Shown: positions 19,817 to 29,300 of the stretch, one piece after another | How the letters are laid out: the number at the start of each line of letters is the position of its first letter | Position numbering within the stretch: the first letter of the stretch is position 1 | Assembly (NCBI GenBank): GCA_947471745.1 | Contig: CANJKZ010000416.1 | Coordinates: 147,775 to 211,774 of the forward strand | Direction of reading: 5' to 3' | Source of the DNA: Closterium sp. Naga37s-1 | Taxonomy: Eukaryota > Streptophyta > Zygnematophyceae > Desmidiales > Closteriaceae | Length of the DNA stretch: 64,000 nt | Notes under the pieces: model-generated | What the model was told of the DNA's origin: nothing | The model's database searches: none | The model's input: only the letters and a program-made list of their open reading frames with translations | Made by a program: the position numbers and the translations under genes

Positions 19817-20979
19817 GGCGGCTAATCAACCTGGTAATCCCACAAAAATAGCTAACTGGCTAAGCAATGGAGGAAAAGCCTGAAAGCAGTGAGACTTGGT
19901 TCAGAAATGAAGAATTTGGGTCTGTCTGGACGAGCATCAGGGAGAACGTCCGTATTGGTTCGAGGAGGGTGGTGATTGGTTGACAACTTATCTGGTTCAC
20001 TCGTGGACGCATTTGATTCGTTGAGGCACAGATCTCTCGCCTTTGTCTCATAACCTTCTTAGTGCAATTCTATGATTTCATTACTTTTACTTGCTCCATA
20101 ACATTCTAAAATGTCAATGCTAGACAAAAACACTTCTCAATATCATTTTCTGTTTCCAGAATGTCAGCACTCTTCACAGTGTATCGAGTTAACGTTTCCA
20201 GCGAGTACTGACATGGATTTGCCCTCTGCAATCGGATTTCGCGAAACTTCTTTTACACGCCTCTCGTTCCAGATAGGTGTTTTTTGGTCTCTGGTTTCTC
20301 AAAGCATATCGTGGTCGTGCGGGAGAAAAGGGCGGACTATCTAGCGATAACGCCCGGATTCCCGCTGCTACTACTAGAGTCTGGTGACGTGCGAGCTCGC
20401 CGCGAGGGAAATCGGATCTGGTGAGAGAGAGCGGGGAAAGCCGCGAGGGTAACCAGATTTGGTGTGTGTATGCGGACACGAGAGAATGGTGAAAAGCCGC
20501 TCACACATATGCGATTAGGGTTGGATGATTGAAGGGCCTTTCAGTTATCGTTTTGAGGACCTTGGCTGAATGGAAATCAATTATGAGAATTCTCAAAAGT
20601 GATTTCCATATGACTGTGTTGCACCCTGTGACGCTGTTACACTGTGACTTTATAACCGTGTAACGACTCAACGTCGCCAGTAACTTACGTCACTCAGATA
20701 ACGAACACACGCCATCTGCGTTAACAATTTCACCACGCTCGTTCTGTGCTGCGACGTCACGCAATCTGGACCCGTCACGTCACGTCATTCACCATTTTTG
20801 TGCTTCCTCGCTGACTTTTGAGTCGACTCAAAAGTCACCACGCAATCTGCACCCGTCACGTCATTCACCATTTTTGTGCTTCCTCGCTCATTTCTCCCTC
20901 CTTCCCCTCCTCTCCTCCTCCCTCCCTCCTCGCCTCCTCCCGCCTTGTTCTACCCCCGCCCCCCCTCCCACCAGCAACC
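19817..20979. promoter_or_regulatory. Divergent promoter region of pTAC14 and glutaredoxin
   Basis: About 1.16 kb separates the pTAC14 start (19816, minus) from the glutaredoxin start (20980, plus), with no gene recognised in it. The glutaredoxin-proximal part carries ACGTCA words at about 20689, 20753, 20776-20787 (two in tandem) and 20857, the core bound by plant bZIP (TGA/CRE-type) factors. A polypyrimidine CT-rich leader lies at about 20886-20975. An imperfect 36-bp palindrome centred on GAGAATTCTC lies at 20572-20607. No TATA box was clear. Confidence 0.5.
20755..20889. repeat. Palindrome P6 (20812-20837, 26 bp perfect) between two promoter copies
   Basis: The palindrome is TGACTTTTGAGTC followed by its exact reverse complement. 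Direct copies of about 50 bp (about 20757-20811 and 20840-20888, from ACGCAATCTG to CTTCCTCGCT) flank it. The duplicated segment includes the ACGTCA motifs, so the duplication changed promoter content. Confidence 0.93.
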
Positions 20980-23900
20980 ATGGCAGTGACGGAGGTGACG
21001 TCAGCAGAGGCATTCGAAGCAGCGGCCAAGGAAGGGGCGCCAGTGGCCGTGCATTTCTGGGCCGCATGGTGCGAGCCGTGCAAGCACATGGATGTTGTTT
21101 TTGGGCAACTGGCAGTCGAAAACCCCCATGCCAAGTTTCTGAGGGTAAGTACGCACTGAGAACATCTGAATGCATTTCTGGGCGGCATGGTGCGAGCCGT
21201 GCAAGCACATGGATGTGGTGTTCTGGCAGCTCGCAGCCGAAAACCCCCACGCCAAATTGCTGAGGGTGAGTGAGCAGTGAGAACAGATGAATGTCCTTCT
21301 GGGGGGCATGGTGCGAGCCGTGCAAGTGCATGGACGTTGTATTCGGGCTGCTGGCAGCAGAGAATCCACATCACATGCCAAGTTCCTAAGGGTCGGTGAG
21401 TCAGCACTGGGGGAAATCTGATTGCATTTCTGGGCGGCATGGAGCGAACCCTGCAAGCACATGGACGTGGTGGTTGGGGAACTCGCAGCAGAGAACCGCC
21501 ATGCCAAGTTCCTGAGGGTAAGTCAGTACAGAGAACAGTGGCCGTGCATTTCTAACCAGCATGGTGCAAGCCATGCAATGCAAGCACATGGACGTGGTGG
21601 TTGGGGAACTCGCAGCAGAGAACCCCCATGCCAAGTTCCTGAGGGTACCGTAACTTAGCATTGAGAAGATTTTATGATGCGAATGCTTCGAGTGGTGTGA
21701 GCCGTGCAAGCACATGGATGTGGTGTTCGGGCAACTCGTTGCAGAGAATCCGCACGCCAAGTTTCTGAGGGTAAGGAAGCACCTAGAACATCTGAATGCA
21801 TTCCTGAGCGGCATGGTGTGAACCGTGCAAGCACATGGATGTGGTGTTCTGGCAACTCATTGCAGAGAATCCCTATGCCTTGAGTGTCCCTGAGAGTGAG
21901 TAAGCACTGGGTTTATCGGGTACAGGGCTTGGCTTGAGCTGATTGATTTTCGGAACGGCATGGTGCAAGCGCTGCAATCACATGGGCGTAGTGTTTGGGC
22001 TTCTGACAGCTGGAAACCCCTATGCCAATCTCTTGAAAGTGAGTACTACCACCAAGCAAAGGTTGGAGCTCTTTCTTTGCCTCCTCCGCCCCCTTCCTCC
22101 ATTTTTCTGTGTTCCACCAACCGCTTCCCCCCTCGTATCTCTCCCTCCCTCCTTTCCTTTCCTCTCCCTTTGCTCCCCCCTGCTGCCCTTCCAACCCCCT
22201 CATGCACAGGTGGAGGCAGAGGAGGTACCGGAACTTTCTGAGGCATACTCTGTATCGGCTACACCCTTCTTCGTCTTCCTATCTCCTTCGTCCCCTATCT
22301 CCCCCTTGCTCGTGCACAGGTGGAGGCAGAGGAGGTACCGGAACTTTCTGAGACATACTCTGTATCGGCTGTACCCTTCTTCGTCTTCCTTAAGGTGCTC
22401 CTCACTCCTCGCTTCCTTGCTTCTGTCTTTGTAGAAGTGTCACGCGCGCCTCAATAGCCGAGATGTACTCTGCTGTGTTGGCCGTGCCGTTCGTCCTTTC
22501 TCAAGGTGCTCCGCTGCTCCGCATGCCTTCCGAGTTGACTTTTGAGTCGACTCAAAATGTACTCTGCTGTGTTGGCCGAGGTGCCGTTCGTCCTTTCTCA
22601 AGGTGCTCCGCATGCCTTCTTACCTCATCCTGAAAGCATTCTTTATTCATACCTGATTTGTACTTCTACCTTGAAGCATCCATACTTTTTGTATCTGCTG
22701 GTTGTTGTCCGACCCTGTTCTTTGACTTAAGGTTTGGATGACTGACAAGTAGGACAGGGGTGCATGCGTCTTTATTGCCAGAAAAAGAAAGAAAGAAAAA
22801 AAACAATATATGACTACCACTCACGCTCCGTAGAATGATAAGTCGCATTGCTTTGACTCACCCTCTTTTTGAGGCGCCTACAAAATCGTATCATAACTCT
22901 AGTACAATGAGACATGGTACTACAAATCCGCACTGTCCCTTAGACTCTTGGTAATATATCAGAATATGCTCTCTCTATGATGAGATGAGGTGTTCAATCC
23001 TTCACCCGCCCGTGGAGTTCAAAGCTCGCACTGACTCAACTCAACAACGCATCCCCGTCTACTTCTACGCTTCCCTCCCTCAACAGGATGGCAAGGTGGT
23101 TGACTGTGGTTGACAGACTTGAACGACCTAGCTAGCATAGCACACAAGGTGACCCAGCACGTCGCTGCACCCCCCTCCTCCACCAACTTCCATTTTGCAT
23201 TTTCCTCCACTCTTTTCTCTTTTCTTGCAGGATGGAAAGGTGGTGGATCGACTGGAGGGAGCCAACCCCCCCGAGCTAGCCCACAAGGTCGCACTGCACG
23301 TCGCTGCACCCTCCTTTGCCATCAACCAACTTCCCTTGCCATTCCTGCCCCCTTCTTCCCCTCTTCCTGCAGGATGGCAAGGTGGTGGATCGACTGGAAG
23401 GAGCCAACCCCCCCGAGCTAGCACACAAGGTGGCGCTGCACATCGCTGCACCCTCTGCTGCCACCAACTTTAGTGCTGGCGGCTCTGCTGCTGCTGAAGT
23501 CATCGAATCCGTTCTTCACCCCGCTCGCACCGCCGCTTATCCTGCTGCTGCTCCGCCTGCTGCCTCTTCTGCTGCTGCTGTTGCTCAGCCAGAGCAGCCG
23601 TCCCGAATGATCGCCCCGCCCGCAGGTTCGGACAAGCCGAAGCTGTCCCCGGACCTGAAGGCTCGGATCGAGGCTCTACTGGCCTCCCACCCAGTACTCC
23701 TATTCATGAAAGGGTCCCCCAGCGCCCCCAGATGCGGATTCTCCTCTAAGGTTGTGTCTGTGCTGGAAAAGGACTTAGGGTCTGCGGCGGCCAGTGCGTA
23801 CGGGTCGTTTGATATTCTGCAAGATGAGGAGGTCCGGCAGGGTTTGAAGGTGTATAGTGACTGGCCGACTTTCCCGCAGGTGTATTGCAAAGGGGAGCTG

Positions 23901-25496
23901 CTTGGGGGGTGTGATATTGTGCTGCAGATGCACGAGAGTGGGGAGTTAAAGGAGGTGTTTGCGGAAAAAGGGGTGCTGGGAGGCGGGGCGAAGGGAGACA
24001 CAGCAGGAGGAGGAACAGGAGCAGTGGCGGCAGGTGGGGCAGGAGCAGGAGCGGCAGGAGCAGCAGCGGTGGATGGGGAGGGTGATGGGGCGAAGGGGTT
24101 GCAAGAGCGGCTGAAGGCGCTCCTCTCGTCTTCGCCTACCATGCTGTTCATGAAGGTAGGTTGGAGTAGGTTGGGTTGCGTTGGGGTGTGTGTGACAGCC
24201 TGTCATTTGACTGATGCTAAGTGGCTGAAGGTGCTCTCTCTTGTCAAGAAGGTGCCCGCCATGCTGTTCAAGAAGGTATGTTAGGGTAGGATGGGGGTGT
24301 ATGCGATACCCTATCCTCCCACTGACGCTAGGTATGTCAGAGGAACACCACTGACGCTAGAGTGCTCGAAGTTCCTCTTCCTCCCATCATCACCTGCCAT
24401 GCTGTTCATGAAGGCAGGGCGAATGAGCTGAGAGTGGTGTGAACAGACCATGTAACAGATTGTCGATAGGAGAGAGGGGTTAGGAATAGGCACTGGGAGT
24501 ATGCACATGATGTGTATACTCGTGATGCACAGGAATATAGACTGAGTCTATACTGGAGTCACCGGACCGGAGCAGCCTCAGTGTGGGTGCAGCTTGAAAG
24601 TGGTTGACGCCCTGAGGAGAGACAGGGTCTGACCGTCTGCCTTTTCCCCTCGGTCTCATGCGTGTGCCCATAGCCTCCCCCAAAGCCTCCCCCAAAGCCT
24701 CCCCCATCCCATGCAATACTCGATGCTATCTGTTGATTCCCTCCTTTTGAGGCACCTCAAAAGTCGGTCTCATGCGTGTGCCCATAGCCTCCCCCATCCC
24801 ATGCAATACTCGATGCTATCGGTTGATTCCCTCCTCTGGGGCACACCAGAGGAGCCCCGGTGTGATTTTCTGCTGCAAGGTGGTCTTTGGCCTTCAGATT
24901 TGCTCTCATCGCTGCTGTTGTTCCACACTCTCCTCCCTTGCCCTCCGTGGCTTTCCTTCTCAGGGCACACCGGAGGAGCCCCGGTGTGGGTTCAGCCGGA
25001 AGGTGGAAAACTCACTGAAGTCAGAAGGGATCCCATTGGGCAGATTTGACATTCTGGTGAAGCAGTGAGGCAGGGTCTAAACACATGCCTTTCCCGCTTC
25101 CTTCCTTCCTCTGCTGTGTACCCATGACCATCCCCATCCCTTGCCTTCTCAGGGCACACCGGATGAGTCAGTGAGGCAGGGGCTGACTCATGCCTTCCCC
25201 CTTGCCTTTTTGTGCTATGTACCCATGACCATCCCCATCCCTTGCTATTCAGGGAAACACCGGAGGAGCCGCGGTGTGGGTTCAGCCGCAAGGTGGTGGA
25301 CGCACTCACGTCAGAAAGCATAACCTTTGGCAGTTTTGACATTCTCACGGATGAAGCTGTGAGGCAGGGGCTGAAGGAGCTCTCCAATTGGCCCACGTAC
25401 CCACAGCTGTATCACAAGGGCGAGCTGATTGGTGGATGCGATATTGTGCTTGAAATGAAGGCCAATGGGGAGCTTAAAGCCGAGCTTGGAGGGTGA
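20980..25496 (+). CDS. PICOT/GRXS17-type monothiol glutaredoxin (Trx-Grx-Grx)
   Basis: Four exons: 20980-21144, 22320-22394, 23373-24155 and 25253-25496, giving about 421 aa. Residues 1 to about 105 form a thioredoxin-like domain with WCEPC at 30-34. After an Ala/Pro-rich linker comes glutaredoxin domain 1 with CGFS at about 201-204 and [14 protein letters not shown] and GGCDIV. A Gly/Ala linker leads to domain 2 in the last exon, with a second [12 protein letters not shown] and GGCDIV. Cytosolic/nuclear proteins of this family bind Fe-S clusters with glutathione and deliver iron. Land-plant GRXS17 usually has three Grx domains; this one has two, like animal PICOT. The first three exons join in phase 0. 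The last exon's acceptor CAG is followed by GGAAACACC where other copies have GGCACACC, one base longer, so the model is one nucleotide out of frame there: a real lesion, a read error or unusual splicing. Confidence 0.85.
21171..22040 (+). pseudogene. Seven donor-half copies of glutaredoxin exon 1
   Basis: Copies beginning at about 21171, 21294, 21422, 21541, 21690, 21796 and 21945 repeat exon 1 from the [10 protein letters not shown] region through [10 protein letters not shown] and the donor GTRAGT. Variants include [16 protein letters not shown] and WCKRCNHM, plus internal indels. None has the N-terminal codons or an acceptor. They sit gene-downstream of the intact exon. Confidence 0.85.
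22211..22285 (+). pseudogene. Acceptor-half copy of glutaredoxin exon 2
   Basis: It repeats CACAG followed by [24 protein letters not shown] but loses the last codon and donor. It lies upstream of the intact exon at 22320-22394 with a period of about 110 bp. Confidence 0.8.
22463..22620. repeat. Palindrome P7 (22540-22557) between two direct copies in intron 2
   Basis: TTTTGAGTCGACTCAAAA separates two copies of a 65-bp segment starting ATGTACTCTGCTGTG (22463 and 22557). The copies differ by small indels. A weaker relative, TTTTGAGGCGCCT-A-CAAAA, occurs at 22867-22885. Confidence 0.9.
23085..23330 (+). pseudogene. Two acceptor-half copies of glutaredoxin exon 3
   Basis: Copies at about 23088-23175 (frame broken) and 23231-23315 (intact through [13 protein letters not shown]) repeat the start of exon 3 ([20 protein letters not shown]) with acceptors. 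The functional exon begins at 23373. Confidence 0.82.
24160..24420 (+). pseudogene. Donor-half copies of glutaredoxin exon 3
   Basis: Two decayed repeats (about 24222-24278 and 24365-24420) resemble the end of exon 3 ([14 protein letters not shown]) plus donor, downstream of the true donor at 24156. Confidence 0.6.
24651..24836. repeat. Palindrome P8 (24745-24762), variant TTTTGAGGCACCTCAAAA, between two direct copies
   Basis: The two copies (24651-24744 and 24765-24836) start CGGTCTCATGCGTG and end GTTGATTCCCTCC. The left copy contains extra CTCCCCCAAAGC triplication. The palindrome uses GAGG/CCTC where the others use GAGTC/GACTC. Confidence 0.9.
24836..25200 (+). pseudogene. Acceptor-half copies of glutaredoxin exon 4
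   Basis: Copies at about 24838-24890 (frame broken at CGFS), 24964-25072 ([16 protein letters not shown]..., ending in a stop at about 25066) and 25154-25190 (a fusion skipping the CGFS segment to EAVRQGL) precede the last exon. The 24964 copy keeps the phase-correct GGCACACCG after its acceptor. Confidence 0.78.
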
Positions 25497-25539
25497 AGCT
25501 CAGTGTACCGAGTATAAGTAATATTCCCCTATACTACCA

Positions 25540-25640
25540 ACCACTAAAAAAAGGCGAGCTGATTGGTGAATGTGGTACTGTGCTTAAAAAAATGAAAGCA
25601 GATCAGAAGCCAAGGCAGAATGGGGAGGGTGAAGCGGTTG
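25540..25640 (+). pseudogene. Tail copy of glutaredoxin exon 4 beyond the stop codon
   Basis: AAAGGCGAGCTGATTGGTGAATG and following bases repeat the [15 protein letters not shown] coding stretch with changes, downstream of the true stop at 25494-25496. Confidence 0.75.
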
Positions 25641-26313
25641 TATGTACCTTTCTTGTGGAGATACCTCAAGTGTATGATATCGTGCCAACCAATCGTGAGA
25701 TGATGAAATCTCATACATTTGAGATCAATGAGGGTCTTCAGGAGAGCATGCACCAGAAGAGTGGGGAAAGGAGTGGGAAATGGGAAGAAGGGGTTATGGA
25801 GGAAGACATGGGGGCAGGAAGGTGGGGAAACCAAAAGCGAAACCGCGCTGTTATCATACGTCAGCCGGGAATCGAACCCGGATCTTTTGCTTGGAAGGCA
25901 AATATCCTAACCATTGGACTATTGACGTATGATGCTTCAGCAAGTTTGTTTTTAACAGTCGTATAATTATTTTCTGAACTGGCTGCAAGCAGAGCCCAAG
26001 TACCAGGGTATTCCTTCATCTTCAGAGTTTGAACCTCTTTTTGCTTGACTTCTTTGTGCCACTACAAGCTCACGAGTTGCAGTCTATATAATGCAAGGTG
26101 TGCTACAAGCCTCAAATCCAGCTCTACCAACTAATGGACAACGAATTGCTGTCCCTGCGACCCTCTAATATCCCGTCTGCCCGGAACCATAGATACTTGT
26201 GCTAAGCGAAGGCCATTTTACAGCCTTTTCACCATGGACAGGGCGAGCAGAATGATTGCCAAGGTTCTAGACGACTCCCATTATCTAAATTGCCTCCGGT
26301 TGATACCGTCCCT
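25641..26313. other. Convergent region between the glutaredoxin and NT-C2 genes
   Basis: Apart from the tRNA gene at 25858-25928, no gene is recognised. It probably includes the 3' untranslated regions of the two convergent genes. Confidence 0.45.
25858..25928 (-). tRNA. tRNA-Gly (anticodon TCC)
   Basis: The minus strand folds as a standard 71-nt tRNA: acceptor ACGTCAA/CTGACGT, D stem GTCC/GGAT with loop containing GGTTA, anticodon stem TTTGC/GCAAA with loop CTTCCAA (anticodon TCC), and T arm CCGGG-TTCGATT-CCCGG. CCA is not encoded, as usual for nuclear tRNAs. Position 7/66 is an A-C mismatch. The acceptor stem is extended outside the tRNA by an uninterrupted inverted repeat (ATCATACGTCA / TGACGTATGAT on the plus strand), which is unusual. 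Confidence 0.9.
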
Positions 26314-29300
26314 CTAGACCATGCCCATGCCTCTGGAGCTGCTGCTTCTGCCCAGCCTGGCCGCACTTGCACTGGCAGGAGTGGCAGTGCTGCTCGTAAT
26401 CCCCCCCACCTTGCTCCTTGGACTGGCAGGCCTTGACCCCAGCCGCCTCTCCTCCCTCCGCTTTTCCTCCTTCTCCTCTTTCTTCTCCTCCCTCTTCTTC
26501 TCATCTTTCTTCTCAGCTTTCCGCTCTATATCTCCCTTAACCTTTCTCTCTCCCTTCTTGTCCACGTCAGCCTGTGCCAGCCTGGCAGCCACTGCCCCGT
26601 GCTCCGCCCTCAATCGCGCCAGCTCACCCTCGGCTGTCTGCGCCGCCAGCTTGGACTCCTCCAGCTGTGCTGCCATGTCAGCAAGCCTTGCTGCCAGCTC
26701 ACCCTCGTGCGACTGCTGTGCTGCACTGCTGTCTGCTGCCCCTGCGCTCGCCATTGCACTGGCAGGGGGCAGGCACACACAAAAAAAAAAACACCTAAGT
26801 TGAGTTGAGTGGTCAGGAACAGGGAGAAGACTGAGAACAGTCCACTAAAACAGGGACAGGAGGCAGTGCCCTTTCAGGCACCTCAGACTCACACCCACCA
26901 CTCACCACCCCTGCTTGACTCACCGCTTGAGCTGCTCCTTGTAGCGGTTGTTTGCCTCCAGCGCCTCTGCCAGCTCTGTCTCCAGATCGCCATCTTCTAT
27001 GCGTGTGCAGACAGAACCCCAATCCTACATTCCACCACCTCTGACCACCACCGACCACCTCCCACCACCGCTCACCACCTCCCGCACCCCACCCCACTCA
27101 CCGCTTGAGTTGCTCCTTGTAACGGTTGTTGGCCTCCAGTGCCTCTGCCAGCTCCGTTTCCAGAATCGCCATCCTCTCTGCCACGCCGCTCGCCATGCGC
27201 TGTGCCGCTGCCTTGCGAGGGTCCTGAGGATGCACGGGGCGGATTGGGGATGAGATTGGATTAGATATGAGGGAGTGAGAGTGGGGTTATGTTTTGTTAA
27301 GAAGAGATCCACCAAGCAATCAGTTCCCATTATGTTAGGGATTAGATATGAGGGAGTGAGAGTGGGGTTATGTTTTGTTAAGAAGAGATCCACCAAGCAA
27401 TCAGTTCCCATTATGTTAGGTTCAAATCGACCACCCGGGATGAATATCACCCCACCCACCTCTCCCCCCATGTCCCTCAACTCGGGCGCGTGTGCCTCTG
27501 TAGCGGATCCTTTGAGTGCTGCCAGCGCACACCGCATTTCCGCCTCCCTCACTCACACCTCTTGAGTCGAATAAACAGGCAACCATACCACCACCTCACA
27601 CTCCACGGCCCTCACCTCCTGTGCGTGTGCCTCGGCGCCAGGCCCCTTGAGTGCTGCCAGCGCATGCCGCAGCTCCTCCTCCCCCACTCGCACATGTCAA
27701 GTTGAATGAAAACCCACACCTCCCCCATGTCCCTCACCTCCTGTGCATGTGCCACTGTGTCAGACCCTTCGAGTGCTGCTAATACCCAGAAGTCACAAGT
27801 CAACTCAGAAGTCACCCATCCCCTCCCACCCCTGCCACACCTGTCACTCCATGTCCCTCACCTCCTGTGCCTGTGCCTCTGTGCCGGATCCCTTGAGCGC
27901 TGCCAGTGCACACCGCAGCTCTGCCTCCTTCACTCGTACATTTCAAGTTGTATGAAACCCATCCCTCCCACCCATAACACCCACCCCTCTCTCCATGTCC
28001 CTCACCTCCTGTGCGTGTGCCTCTGTGCCGGATCCCTTGAGTGCTGCCAGCGCACACCGCAGCTCCGCCTCCCTCACTCGCGCCTCCCCCACCTGCTGCT
28101 GCGCCTTGCGCAACTGGAGGGAAGGGAACACATGACACATGGGGGTGGGGGGAGCCAGGTTGGGGACGAATGCTTAACATGGGCGTTATGAGGGTGGGTA
28201 CGAGGTTTCTAGGAATCGCAAACAAATCTGCGCCTCTTTCACTCGCACCTCCCCCACCCGCTGCTGCGCCTTGCGCAACTGAAGGGAAGGGAACACAGGG
28301 CTTGGGGAATGGAGGAAGTTGTGTTGAGGGATCATTGCAGGTCGCATGATGTGGCATGTGAAATGTGTCCTTATCTTGAACTCTTGTTAATATGATACAA
28401 TATACCTTACCCCCATGCACAGTCCTCCATCCCATGCAAGCACTCCCATGCACATACCCCGGATCCCATACCTGTGACTTCCATCTCATGCCCACGCCAA
28501 TAACCCAATCCCTACCTCTTGGTTCAGCCTGGCACTGGCGTTGTCCCCTTTGCTCCCCAGCAGCTCATTCGCTGCCTCCAGCTGCTCCAACCGCTCGGTC
28601 AGGCTACGCTCCCTCGCCTCTGCTGTTGCTCTGCTGCTCTCCAGAGACTGCTCAAGAGATCGCACTTGGTCCTGCAAGCCATGCACACGAGTGGAGTGGG
28701 TTGGGATGGGTTGAGTGCGGTTTTGAGGTGTCTCAGAATCGCCTTCAGCCGCTCTGACAGGCAGCGCTCCCTCGCCTCTGCTGTTGCTCTGCTGCTCTCC
28801 AGAGACTGCTGCAGCGGCCGCACTTGGTCCTGCAAGAAGTAGAAATGGGTTGAAAGCGGTTCGCGGTTGGATTGAGAAATTGGAGCACAGAGCTACGACA
28901 TCTGGTAGGGAAAGCCAACATACATTCTGCAGCTTCATCTTGCTCCTGGCACTGTCTCCCTCTTATTCCCCCCCTTCCCCGACCATGCATTCAATGAAAA
29001 TCCCGGCTCTCACCTCAAGCTTGCCGACTTGGCTCTCCATCCCGCCACCTCCCCCAGATGCAGCCTGCCTGGCGGCCTCCAGCTGTCTCTCAGCAGCAGC
29101 CAGCGCCTCTGCCTTGCGCTGCAGCTCGCCCTCCAGAGCCATCGTCCTCTTCCTCAGCTCCTCCACCTGCCTCTCCGCCCCGCCCTCCCCTCCCCGCGCC
29201 GACATTATCCCCCCCGCCCGCCCCCCGCGGGCGAATGCACCGCCCCCTCCCCCGCCCATCATCCCCCCTCCGCCTCCCCCCATTGGCCTGCCTTTCATTG

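Noticed and set aside
20572..20607. Additional member of the recurrent palindrome family (centre GAGAATTCTC)
   Set aside because: It shares TTTTGAG-like arms only partly and no flanking direct duplication was found, so it was not counted.
21171..22040. A thioredoxin gene family cluster
   Set aside because: The copies lack starts, acceptors and the rest of the domain; they are donor-half copies of one exon in an intron.
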